This document shows positions 11,160 to 23,300 of a stretch of DNA of 44,742 nt, piece after piece. How positions within the stretch are numbered: the stretch's first letter is position 1; the number at the start of each line of letters is the position of its first letter. This stretch comes from Zygnema circumcarinatum (lineage: Eukaryota; Streptophyta; Zygnematophyceae; Zygnematales; Zygnemataceae). Under the pieces are notes generated by a model that worked only from the letters and a program-made list of their open reading frames with translations, did no database searches and had not been told where the DNA came from. Position numbers and translations under genes: made by a program. The DNA lies in assembly GCA_037447605.1 (NCBI GenBank), contig CM074812.1, positions 1,259,241 to 1,303,982 of the forward strand. Reading direction: 5' to 3'.

Positions 11160-11980
11160 CCCGTTGGCCTCTTTCCTCTGCCAATGGTTGGAGGGATTGC
11201 CTCCCCATGACATGGTTGGTCCCTACCTCACAACGTGTAGGATCCTACGAATGCGGGGCCTCGCTCGAAGAGAAGAATGAACTAGTATTTATCACGAGAT
11301 GGTGACGGAGGAAATGAATATGTAGTGGCCGGGGTGTATCAGGAAGGCGAGGCACTATGTACAGCATGAGTGAAGTTTCTTCCAAAAACAGCATTCTCGA
11401 TGTGATGATTCTGAAAAAATTCACTGTCTGGTTCAGTAATGAAACACGTAAATTCGTCGATCTTGACACAACTTTCAGAGCTGTTCTCCATTGCGGATAC
11501 AGATTAGTTTAGCATCGTAAACCTGTCAATGGCTGCTCGCTAGGCCGACCTATGTTACGGTCGTTGCGACCGGAATTTGGCAATAACTGGAACTGAACTA
11601 CATGTGTAACTGAACCGCAGCGAGACCACCATGGAACTGGCCCTCGGCCGCGCGCAGCATCGGAAGTCGCAGTCAAGGGCGCCTTTCATTGTGTCAACCA
11701 ATCAGAGCGTGCCACGTAATCTTTGATTTTTAGTATTGTCGGACGTGGAGATCTCCCATTGATCAGTTTATGATGACGTGTCACGAGTTACGGATCCATC
11801 CCGTTCTGTGGATCTCGCGCTCACACGTGGCAGCCCCTCCGTGTAGCACGCCCCGTTCGTACGATTAGACGGCTCCACAATGCAAAGTACGGTTATGTCC
11901 GTACAGTGGTATGTCCGGTAGTGGCCGTACATGTTTCGTACGGTACGGCAGCATAAAGCATCCGCAGAGTTCGGGCTGAG
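11160..11980. promoter_or_regulatory. Putative promoter region of the coiled-coil gene
   Basis: No splice-supported coding sequence is visible. The region holds a CACGTGGC G-box/ABRE-like word near 11824-11831, a GATGACGTGTCA word near 11771, and five GTAC cores within 60 bp (11887, 11901, 11927, 11938, 11943). GTAC is the core bound by SBP-box factors, including the copper regulator CRR1/SPL7. The link to the downstream gene is by position only. Confidence 0.35.
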
Positions 11981-13107
11981 GGAGGGCCGCAAGCCGCCGC
12001 TGGAGGGGAGGGTGGAAGAGGGCCAGAGTGGGCGAGGGAGAGGGAGTGGGAGAGGGAGAGAGCGGGAGGGAGGGGGAGAGAGAACGGTAGAGGGCGGAGG
12101 AAAGGGAGAGGAAGCAGGTGAAGAACAAGGCGGGTAAGGAACATCTGCTAAAGTGTTTCTTGCCTTATGCTTGTATTGGAAATGGCTGACTGGATACAGG
12201 AGGGTGAGTGGAAGGGGATGACGGGAGAGGTGGGAAGGGGTAGGATGTGCGCAAAGATGGAGCCAGCTGTGGGAGGGGAGAGAGTGAGGTGGCGGTGATG
12301 AGGGGGTGAGGGAGGGACTGTAGGAAGAGGAAAGAATGGAGAGGGATAGGAGGGGGGGGAGAGGGGGCAGTGTGTAGAGAGGGAGATAAGCGAGCTGTGG
12401 AGATGTGGAGATGAAGGAGGAGAGAGGAGTGGGTGCGACATAAGAGTGGCTACACTTCGAGTGCTTGGCATTATCTCAGAGGCTGCATATTTTAGTTTTT
12501 GTTGTTCCGTTTTCGCGGTTGCTGCTTGGATCATGTTATCTTTATGTAGGAGGCAGGCTGCTGTCTATCATGCGGGGAGCCTCTCTGTCTGCCATTCCTC
12601 TTTTAGTGTGTGCTTCTCTTGTTTGACAGAACGTGTTGTGCTCGTCCTTGGCTGCTTCTGTCCATGTTGCCTTCCGCTTATGTGAGATATCAGACGCCAT
12701 TTCTCGGATTGAAGGTCGTTTTTGTTTCCTTTTGAGAAAGCTGACTGAAGTCTTGCTGTACGTGCTGTTGACTCTCCAATTTCTCTTGCAGTTTCATTAC
12801 AGTTTCAATCCGGTGTGATCATTTGCGATCACTATCATCATTTGATCGTACCATATTTAGTCGCCTTGTCATTTACTTTCTCTTGGCTTCAGTTAACTCG
12901 TTTCTCCCTTGTGAATGATTTGAAGTGATTGGTGTATCACAGCATACTTGATTATGGATGGTGGTTTGAAGTATCTAGCTGTATGCATCTTCCTAACAAA
13001 AAGGACGAAGGGGAGTGATGCACTTTAGTTTTGATGACTCAAAACGCACCAAAATTATGGCCTTCGTTTGATGTTTTTGGTTTTCGTCGTCTTAGTTTAT
13101 TGCGCAG
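11981..13107 (+). other. Probable 5'UTR exon and 5'UTR intron of the coiled-coil gene
   Basis: A GA-rich tract (about 11985-12125) ends at a donor-like GCGG then GTAAGG (12131). An acceptor TTGCGCAG ends at 13107, eight bases before the ATG at 13116. This suggests a GA-rich 5' leader and a roughly 0.98-kb intron. A second GA-rich tract occupies about 12185-12430. The hydrophobic open frame at 12446-12685 lacks support and is left out. The remainder shows nothing I recognise. Confidence 0.4.
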
Positions 13108-13115
13108 GTATATCA

Positions 13116-15404
13116 ATGGCTGGAGGTCAGAAGAAAAAGGGGAAGAAGCCGGGCGGACAGCCTGCAAAAGGCGGAGAGAACACAGCAGCGTCATCTCTTC
13201 CTACTGATGCTATCGCTGGAGACGGCAGCACCGTTCCAACTAGAGCTGAAGGAACTTCAGTTTCTGATGCTTTCAGTGATGCCAGCAGTGTGGGACATGC
13301 TAGTGATGTGGCCACGAGTGATGTTACAAATGGCTCGGATTCCGTGAGTGCTGCAAGCATCACGGCGACGGATGGAGGCTCGACAACTTGGTCGAGAGAT
13401 ACTGAAGTGGGGAATGACGATCTTGGTGGGGTTGGGAAGAGCGTTAAGAATTCTTTGGAGGAAAAATATGGAAAGTATGGGTTGATTGAAGGAAATGGCA
13501 ATGAAGCGTATTTGGAAAATGGGGAAGGCGTTGTCACTCCGGAACTTGTAGAGTTAAGGGCTGAACTTTCAGCTCAGAAAGTGAGGTGTTCAGAGCTTGC
13601 AGCTCGGTGTGAGGAATTGACAAGTGTGAATCGCAAACTGGAGGAGGAAAAGGTGAGTATGAAGGATGAGGCAGATAAGAGGTCTAAGGAGGTTCAGGAC
13701 CTGCTTCATGAGAAGGAAATTATTAAAACAGATGCAGAAACTTTTTCAAATGACTTGACAAGCATGAAGACTCTGATTTTGGAGTTTAGCAGTACAACTG
13801 AATCACAATTGAAGGAAATTCAGAATTGGAAGGAAAAGACATCTATTGCAGAATCAAGAGCGGAGGATGCAGAAAAAAGGCTGCAAAGTGCGGAGGAAAA
13901 GGAGAAAGAAGTCCGAGAGCGATTCGAAACTTTGGCCGAGGAGAAGGAGGAAGAGGTCAAGTGCAGAAAAGATGCAGAGAAACTTGCTATGGAAGCACAG
14001 GAGAAGCTGGCTGGCAAGGTAGCCGAGTTGACGCAATTGGAGAACCATCTTGGAGAGCTCAGAGTTGAGCAAGAAAGCTGGATGGATGAGAAGAAGTATT
14101 TGCAAGAATCGTCCTGGCAGGCGGTTGCAAGAGCAAATGCTGCGGAGGAAAGAATGAGAATCGCTGGGGATAGGTCTCAAGCCGATGAAGAAGCGGGTGC
14201 GAAGGTGAGAGAATTGGAGAGCGAAAACGAGAAGGTAAAGAAAGAGAACGAAGAGCTGCGCGTATGGAAGAGGAGTGCTGAAAAGAAGGCAACAGATGAA
14301 TTCGAGGCAAAAATGGCTTTAGAGAGGATGAAGGTCGCTGCAGAGCGGGAAGCTGCGGCAGCAATAGAAAAGGAGAAGAGTTTAGAGAAGGAGCTGGACA
14401 GGATGAAGAGTAAGATCCAGGAGCTGGAAACTGAAGTACAGAAATTGGGAGATGTCGGAAATTCTTCCGAGGGAGCAAGTCAAAGGACAGGAGATTTGGA
14501 GACACAGACGAGAGAATTGGAATCTACTGCAGAGAATTCAAAGAGGCTATATGAGGATATGCGGAGGGAGAAGGCGACAGTTGATCAGGAGCTAAGGAGG
14601 GCGATAGAGAAGTATGAACAAGTAGAAGCTGACGCAGAGCAGCAGACTAAGGGGCTGAAGGCGAAAGTGAGCTCGATGGAAAAAGAAAACTCCAATTTAA
14701 CCAGGTACATTTTGAGAAGCAATAGTTTGGATCCATCAGGTGTTGAGTTTGGAGTACCATGTGATGCCTAACTCTTTCATCCTTTCATATTCCGTTGCTC
14801 GTGCCACGGCCCTTCTATACTCCTGTCGTCATAGGTAGATGTCTGATGTCAGCCCGTCTTGTCGAAGTTTTTTTTTCTGGTTTTCGTATTTGTTCCCATA
14901 GCATTTAGATGAGCATTGTGAGAGTTTTCCTAAACCCACAAAGCTTTAATTCGTATGAAGCCCAGAGGTCCCACTCCGCTGTTTCCTTTCAGTTTGCTTC
15001 TGATCTTGAGAGTAATCCAATCCATCATTTCCCGCCTTCACAGTAATGGGGTTTAAGGTGTTGGTGGCTCGTTGTGCAGCCAAGTGCAAAAGCAGGAGGC
15101 GGACATGGCCAGGCTTCTTCACCAGCTTGGTGCCATCTCGCAGGAGCTGAAAGCCGTCGACGAGGAAAGGGTGAAATTCCGGGAATTGAACGACCAACTG
15201 AAAGCACGCCATCGTGGCATGGACTCCTCCTTGATGAGTGCTACGGCAGATGCAGAACTTCTGAGGATGGAACATCAGGCCCTGAAGCAGCAGTTCCATG
15301 CGAACTGGAGCCGTTGGACGGCTGCAGCGGCGGTGGCTACGGGAGCCATTGCAGTGGTGGGACTTGTGGGAAGGATGCAGGCGAGGAGGCTGGGAGGGAG
15401 CTGA
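13116..15404 (+). CDS. Tail-anchored long coiled-coil protein
   Basis: Two coding exons, 13116-14704 and 15080-15404, join in phase (T-S-Q-V-Q-K) and give 637 residues ending at TGA. The N-terminus is basic and low-complexity (MAGGQKKKGKKPGGQP). About residues 20-105 are rich in Ser, Thr, Asp and Ala. From about residue 140 to 605 the sequence is heptad-like, dense in Glu, Lys, Leu and Ala. The C-terminus carries one hydrophobic segment, AAAAVATGAIAVVGLVG, followed by a short basic tail RMQARR. This architecture is that of a C-tail-anchored protein facing the cytosol, and the basic tail suits mitochondria or peroxisomes. Plant PMD1/PMD2 (peroxisomal and mitochondrial division factors) share it, but I see no sequence motif proving homology. 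The ATG at 13116 is chosen over 13068 because an acceptor lies between them. Confidence 0.8.
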
Positions 15405-17385
15405 GGCCCTCCTTTTGCAGCCTGAGGCTCTCTCTCACTCTCGTTTTCTCTCTCTATCTCCCTCTCTCTCGCTCTCTCTCTGTGAGGTAGTAATAAGAGT
15501 ACGTACGGTTGATATTGAAGGTGCAGGGTCAGGCAGGAGTGTGGGAGGGGTTAAGGCTTGTTGGATGATTGGCAGAACAGCAGAACTTGTGTATGGGGGA
15601 GAGACAAAATGGATAGGCGGTAATAACGGCTGGGCAAAAAAGAAGCAAGTTTGACATCAGCGCAGTGGATGCGAGAGATGGAAGACGTTGGCAAGAAGAG
15701 AGGGAAGGAGAGGGAGAGAAGAAGGAGCGCTGAAGCTTGGTTCCGTCGCCATTGACGACTTGCGAGCAGTTATGGCGGCTGCCAGACGACACAGGACTGG
15801 GTTGATGGGAGCGGCTAAACGGAAATATTAGGGTTCAGATTCGGACATGATCGGAGTTTTTTGATGACCGAATTGAGTCGACATTGCTATGAATAGGATA
15901 CGTGTGCAGCGGCCTTTCCTTGGGCTGCATAATAGTTGGAACTGAGCTGCAACTGCTGTGTCCCCCTGTGAAGGAGAGAAGGAACTTTGGAGGAGAGGAG
16001 ACTTTTGTCGTTTGTAGGGAAGTGAGCTGCAATGGGAACACTCTCCACTCACGAGTCATCACTTTAACTCAGCCGCCTAAGGTTTCCTTTTCTTCCTTTT
16101 TCAGTTCTCTTTTCGAGCTTATAACGAAGAGTTAGATAAGGCTACTTCTCCGGAAAAAGAGCGGAGGGAATTGACTTTTTTTTCTGAAACAATCTGATCA
16201 AATTGAGTGTGGCGATCAAGATCTGCTTTCCCTGTGGTCCCGTAAATCATCTTTTCTAGCTGCAGCTTTGTTCTAATTTTGGTGTTTGGGGATTAGGGTT
16301 TATGGTGGAGTGATGCTACCGAGGTGCTTCTGAACATGTTCTGTCAAATCCAGTGGGGGTTGTCACTAAAAAAAAGGAAAAAAAATATGCCGTTTGTTTT
16401 GGGTGAAAGGAAGTCTCACGCCAGCCCTGCAACTGGATTGAATCTGGGAAGTATTCTTTGTCTGTCACGAAGAAAATTACTGCCTTCACACTTTCATGCG
16501 ACTTTGGAAGACCGAGACCCTCTACTGAAATTTTGCAGCAGTCCCTTTCCCTTAACAGTTGCTTAAGTGAAAACTAACAGAAGCCACCGCTTCTTGGTCT
16601 CATGTCCCGTGTCTTTCCTTCTGCAACACGTAGATCCGCGATGCGGTCAGTTGCAATACCAATTGCTGTAGCATGAGCCAAAAAACTCTCCAACCCATAT
16701 CTCTTTAGACTTTTGAAGTTCTCACGATGGGAAGGGTGTTGGTGAAGATTGTGATGGCCACGACTAACCCGTCTTCATCACAATTCAACGGCGCCTTTTT
16801 CAGTTCCTCGTGGTTCCTATGATGATTTTGGCATGTACATTTGATGGCATCATCGCCTTCGTGAGATCAACGTGACATCCTTTCCCCCTTTTGAGAGTGC
16901 GACTGACATACGAAACGACCATCGCGGTTCCCGCTACTGTCTGCAGTATCCGCCTTTGGGAAATAATTGGAAACTGCTGCACTACACAGCTGGAGCTGCC
17001 TGACAACCTAGCACTATACTGTAGTGACCTCATTGCAGTTCAAAAGTTGGAGCATTGCCTCTCAATTTATTCTTCTCCTGATCTTTATTTTTTATTTTTA
17101 TTTTTTTGTTGTTTCATGTGCTTGCCTACAACGTATACTTTTCAGAAAAATGGTCGATCACGAGATCAGCACATTAAAGAAGGGCGGGGATGGGGAGGGA
17201 GAGAGGCCAGTGACAAGTCTGAGAGATTTGACAGTGACGCCGTAAGGAAGCGGAACTCCTGCATTGGCATGAAGACAGAACAATTGTAATGTACTACGCA
17301 CGTCTGTGTGTGTTCAAATGCTTGTAATAATGATCATCCTTCAGTTGACAGAAGCATACGGGGGTACAGCTCGGCATGAGCTGGT
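15405..17385. other. Intergenic, between convergent coiled-coil and MER3 genes
   Basis: The region must hold the two 3'UTRs. A CT run at about 15428-15482 follows the coiled-coil stop. Single telomere-like words occur near 15830 and 16293. I find no exon with both splice signals and protein-like composition; open frames of 60-130 codons here (for example 15298-15654 and 16891-17289) lack support. Confidence 0.55.
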
Positions 17386-20300
17386 TCATAGAAAGGAGAA
17401 GATACTCTCAATCTCGTCGTTATAAGAGGACGGCGTTTCTGACGTTCCATTGCAGTCAGCTTCATCGCTGACGTCGATTCTGGAAAGTCCAGAGGGCATG
17501 TCGGCAAACCTGGGAAGAGTACGGCAAGACAAGCAGAACAGTACGAACCTTCTCTCAGACGTTCTTGAACTGTGGATGTCCCATTGCAATTAGTTCCTTG
17601 CATCCGCTACAAGAACTAATGAGTGCTGAGCTGAGCACCTTAAGAGGACGGAGTTCTGGAAAGTCTTACCTTATACTCACATCTCGCTCGGCTGACGTGT
17701 CTAAGGACATGTCTGCAGGTGCCTGGCTGCTGCTTCTTGACACATCATTCTGAAAACGTGCCGAATTCAGAATGTCACCGGCTAAGCTCGTGCCCTTCGT
17801 ATCATTCAGCTTCTCCTTCTCTCCTTCTGCGTGAAGAATACCATTGTCTTTCCAGGGGGTACTTTGTAAGTAAATGTTCTCCTCTCGCCTCAATCCTTGC
17901 GGTGCATTTGAAGTAGATCCAAGATCATTTTCGGCCAAATCTTGAATTGCAGATGCGGAGGAAATTAGGGACGATAAGCATGGCCGTTGGTCTTGTTTAA
18001 ACAAACCGGAGTCCGAAGTAGATGGGTTAGTAGGTGAGCTTCCTGGATATAGCAGTGAGTCAAAGAGGCTGCAAGCAGGTTCACTATCCGGTGAATTGGC
18101 CACCACTGAATGCCCGGCTGAAATCACCGATGGTCCAGAAGGGGCTCCTATGTTGTCAGCTATGGTGGCCTGGTTGGAGCCTTCACTTACATCCCCATAC
18201 GTCCCAGTTCCACCTGCACCATAGGAAGCGTAACCCAACGAGCACAGGAACGGGTCTTCAAATTCCATTCGTGGCTTGCGCCTTTTCTCAGGATCGTGAA
18301 GCGGAAAATCAGTCGTGCATGTCGTAGGTTGATCGTGACAGTCTGGAGTAATTGCCCGGCTATAATTCTGTCCGATACTTGTTGAGAATCCTCTCGGTTC
18401 TTTGAACTGCTGCTTGTGACGAAGCCGTTCTTCTGTTCTTAACTGGAGGGGTTGCTGAATGAACTGCCCGTTCTGTTCTCCAGATAGTACTGCTGAAGAA
18501 TTTGCAGCGGGCGCACCTTTTTCTTGTCTGTTGCCAACTTGTCCAATAGCAGTAAGTGGACGAGAGAAGTAGTTGTACGTTCCTGACAAGTTCCCCTGAC
18601 AGAAGTGGTCGTCATGATCAGCTTCGGATGTGTGTGATTGCCAATATGGCTTTGGACCATGGGAACGTTTTGAAAACTCCGAGATTTTCCGAACACATTG
18701 TGAGGTCTGGACATTCTGAGTGTGTCCTTGCTGCTCCACTGCACCGGTCGAGAGTGCCGGAGCATTGGTCGTAGAAGACATTGGACGTGAGGTTGGAACA
18801 GCGAGAGGAGTTGGTGATGGAATGTACCGAGACAGTCCTGTCGTGTCAGTCAAACTCTGTGATCTATTCAGGTGATGGGGCTCTCCGCTTGCTATGGCTG
18901 AAGTTGCTTGCCCACTTCCAGTGCTTGAATGACCGTTCCGCAGAGGAGCTTCTACTTCAGAAGAAGAGGTGATGGAGCTGCTGTTGGAAGAAGCTGGAAT
19001 GCTAAATTGACCGCCTGCGTTCGGAAGGGTCTTGCTTTTCTTCCGAATGTGGGAGAAGATTGATTCTCCAGGAGGTGTTCTTGGATCATGTGGAAACTGT
19101 TGCTTCGCAGAAGTGAGCTCGTTTGTGGACTGTACAGGCTTCGCTTCCCATAGTCCTGCAAACCATTACGATGGCAACGGTCAGCTCCCATCTGTCACAT
19201 TAAAGGTCTCATAGCGGCCCAGCAATATGGTAAGGCTGCCACTATGGAAGCGATAATCGAGGGGATATTCTCAATAAGTGGAGAGCCTCTAGGAATGGGA
19301 CGTAGTCTATGGGTAAGGCCACAACTGCAGAGTCTCAAGAAGATTTGATTGCCAAGTAACGACACTTAACAATGGGATGGAGCAGGAGGATCTCACCGCT
19401 TTGCCATTCCTGCCAAGCCTGAGGAGACCAATGCAGGTGTTTTTTGCAGCAGACATGTTTGCATGTAGATTTATCTGCTCCAATACAAGCAGACAAAAGA
19501 CGATTCGTAGCATTTCAGACAGTATTTTTCCAAAGGACACTGGTTTTAAGTGCGGTAAGGTGAAAAGGATTGCAACTCTACACACACGAGAGCAGCTGGA
19601 AAATTACAAGACGTGAATATGTAGACCGATCAGTTCAGACGTACCTCTGCAACGGCACCTACATCCTTGACTCTGGCTCTCTTCATCCGTCACACTCGAG
19701 GATGCAATTGAAATCCCTGCCCCAAGTAGCAGTTTTTAATGAAACTGCTTAGTATAGTGCAAGGAATAAAGCAAGCGTTTGCATCGGAGCACTGTCAAAA
19801 CAGACAAAAAAGATCGATTGCGGTGTACAGGAACTTCATTTTGTTGAAAGGACTCGGTAATGCTCACTTTGTCTGTCGTCATTGTCGTTGTCTGGCAAGA
19901 GCTTGAAGCTTGGCCTTCAGCCAACAAAAAAGGAGGAAGTCAACACGCTTGTTTGCATCATAAAGAAATGAATACGACCAGTCCTGTAACTCATAAGAGG
20001 CCGTACATTCTCGACCGCGGGAAGAAAAATACAAACAAGAAGAGAAAACCCAAAAGCACTCATCCAGCCGATATTCAATCTAAATGGACAATGTTTCTTC
20101 GAATTTGCAGCTTCGATTAGAAAAATATCAAGAAACAAACTCACATGGTGTCCAGAGAATCGTCGTCGAAATGGGGTGCATTCCCTTGGTTGCTGCAGGA
20201 CCTTTTGGACGGGGTCAGCATGGGTGTAGGCTCTGGGCGATAGGCCTCCATATCCGCCATACCTAGTAATGTTTGTCGGTCCAACGACACCTTTGTTTTT

Positions 20301-23300
20301 TGCTTGTTTCCATCACCTGGAGGCATCCTCTTCTGTACAATCGGATGGCGCTCATAGATTGGCCGAGTACAAATAAGCCTGTCACTAGAGTCCACACCCA
20401 CTAACAATACAAGGTAGACGAACGGCCCATGTGAGGACCAAAGCTTGTGGTTGATTATACAGACAAGACAGATAATCAGCGCTCGTCTAAGAAACTGTGC
20501 GTTGATCAGGGTGTTTTTGAAGGCACACGTGTCTATGCCACTGACTTATGTCCATACAAGTACTTTCATAGTAGTCAAGGACATGCATGTTCTGCTTACC
20601 CCAATCTTCAGAAATGACGTGTGCGACAATGTCTGGTGGCATGCCTTGTGGCAAAGATGCGGCTGTGAATGATGCTGTGTATGGACTAGCAACCATTCAA
20701 CAAGGAAAAAGTAAGTTGAACTGTTCGATTCACGTTGGAAGCAGAGACAACTCGACCACAACGACCACAAGAGTTGGTAAGTTAAGCTCCGCATGATTCC
20801 AGTTACAATCCTTATTTGTTGATGACCACTGGACAACTGCATGATCGTTCATGTCCACTTTTGAAATTGGACTAATGGCTTCATGCAGCAATGAACGCGC
20901 TCTAACCCATTCCTTTACTTCAATTGAGCTGTTCGTTGAGGAATACACAGAATGATGTGCCTATTCTTGTTCTTTTTTTGCAAAATAGAGAGTCAACACG
21001 GGCCTTAACAATTGAGTTGGAAACATGTATACCTCATGAATTGATCCAATCTGCCAAGCCAATATACCAAGTTCCCAAATGTAAGTCAGATCACGACACA
21101 CAAGATAGCTTCCATCCAGCTTGCCAGAAAAAAAATGAACTTGGAGCCTTGAGCGTACAGGTGAGTTCTTAAAAACGTGAGAAGGGGGAGTTGCGACTGG
21201 GAAAGTGAGGAAAATTGTCCGCGCTTTTGACTGACCTGATGCGTTCACTGTAAAGCACTTGATTGTCGTGCTCGCTGCCAACGACCTGCCCATGTGTCAA
21301 ACCGAAATAGCAGATTGCATGAACGTCATGCTGGAATCACACGTCAATTCATACACTCTGCACACCAAGGGGTCTTTCTGAACTAATGCACGTTTTTTCA
21401 CTCATGTCATCGTCTGTCCTTCTCATTCGATGAACTTGTCTTAGAATTATGGCCATTGTATCCAGTGACTGAAGTCAGCCGAAGTACAGACTTCGCCTTT
21501 AGTTAAAAGAGGTTTCACTGTACACAATGCAGTGCTCAAGGAGTGATGCAAACCAGATAGCCACTGTGCCATTTCCCAGATTGTCGTGAAGGGCTTAAGC
21601 GAGTCAGGGTGACACTGTATCCGAGCTTCCCGTTATGCTGCAGGGTCGTCTCCGCCAACCTTACTTCAACCTTTGGCGGCAAAGCTTCCAAGGTATCCTT
21701 TATTTGGTTTCCAAATGGATACTTCCGGCCTGCAATGGTCTCCAGGCGGCGCGGATCATAGTTGGCCAACGTCTCAAACGTGCAAATTCCCGCACCCAAC
21801 AACGCCTGCACGGAAGAACGAAAGCAAGCATGGAAAAGCGTAGACTGGCTGCCCGAATGATCAGAGAGAAAAGGAATGAACATCAACTGTATGGCAAAGG
21901 CTAATTTGTGTCAATAATGAACATCACTTCGAAGAGGCTATTGCCGGGTATAACAGCTAGAAAATCAAGAAACTAAAGAAATCGAGTCATCAGCCTAAGA
22001 CAACGTTGTTGATTCACTCCAAAGTCTGTGTTCGATACAAACCTTAGCTGTAACCATTCCGATACCGGCTAGTTGTTTAAGTTGATAAGGACTGTCATCC
22101 CACAGCCTCTGCTTTAGGCACTTTGCCAACTTAAGAGAGCCGATCGTTTCATGATATCGCCTTGAATAAAGGAAATAATGCACCATGCACTGGGCGAATC
22201 TTGCGCCCTGTAAGCAAATTGCGCTAACATCCTGCAGAAGGCAACACAAACCCGGCCAAATCCAGATAATGACGTACTTGATTGACCTCACGTAGATATA
22301 CAACTCTGTTGACTGAAATGGATTCGTAATTTTCTGACAAGAAAAAGGAAGAATTTTAGAAGGATTTGATTGCGTACACGGATTTGCATGGTTTTTCTGT
22401 AACTACTTGCAAAGTGAATGACGACAAGCACATGCTTGAGAGGCATATTCAAGCAGCTATCCATGGATAATATTTAAAGCATTCAGTGCGCTAGCTGTCA
22501 TCCGCTTACCTGTGTCATGGTGAAATCAAGAGTTGAAGGATCGCCAGAGAGGCAATCATTTGCCAGCAGGAAAATCTTCTCTGCATCTTCTTGTACCTTT
22601 TTGAGTTTTCCATTTGGCCCAACAATATGATACTTCAACTTTCCTGCGGAATCATTGTTGATGTCATTGAGAGTTTTCTTTTCGTCTCGACGCAATTTTA
22701 TCCCTGTCATATCCAACACCACATTATGATACTTCGACAGTTTGGCTGCATATCCCGTTTCCAAAACAGCGATCGACAAAAGGTAGAAACCCAGTGTCCC
22801 GGAAACCTACAAGATAACTCATCTGCTTTGCCGAGTGCCCAAAGGAGCTCCTCCACACCACTACCATTGGGTACTTCGGTGATTGCTTTCATGGACTTAA
22901 AGCTTAAGTAATATCTAGCCATGAGCCGACCTGGTTCTGCATGGAGTATACAATAAAGGGCTTAGAAAATGAATAGATATGGATCTTTGTAGGGTCTTCG
23001 ATTCTATTAAGTCATGCCACGAACAAAATACTGCAGATTGCCTGCTGTTGTTGCACACTCGCCACGGAATTAAATGCGCACCAACTTTGAGCCTATGGAC
23101 GGCTTTCATTTTTTGACGTGTGTATTGACTGACTGATGGCCCCTACTCCAAAAAAAATGCCGCAGGATCTTGCAACAAGCCAGACGTCGTCATTTCATCC
23201 AAAGTGCAAACTAAAGCCACACAATTGCAGACAATATTGATGACCTACCGAGTGGCCGAAGGGAGAAGCCGTACTCATCTGTCTCCACCATTCCATACTT

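Noticed and set aside
12446-12685. Hydrophobic 79-codon open frame on +
   Set aside because: It falls in the proposed 5'UTR intron of the coiled-coil gene and has no start context or known motif.
20924-21172. Plus-strand frame ending at a perfect donor (GTACAG then GTGAGTTC)
   Set aside because: It lies inside a MER3 intron on the other strand and no partner exon is visible; the donor is probably chance.
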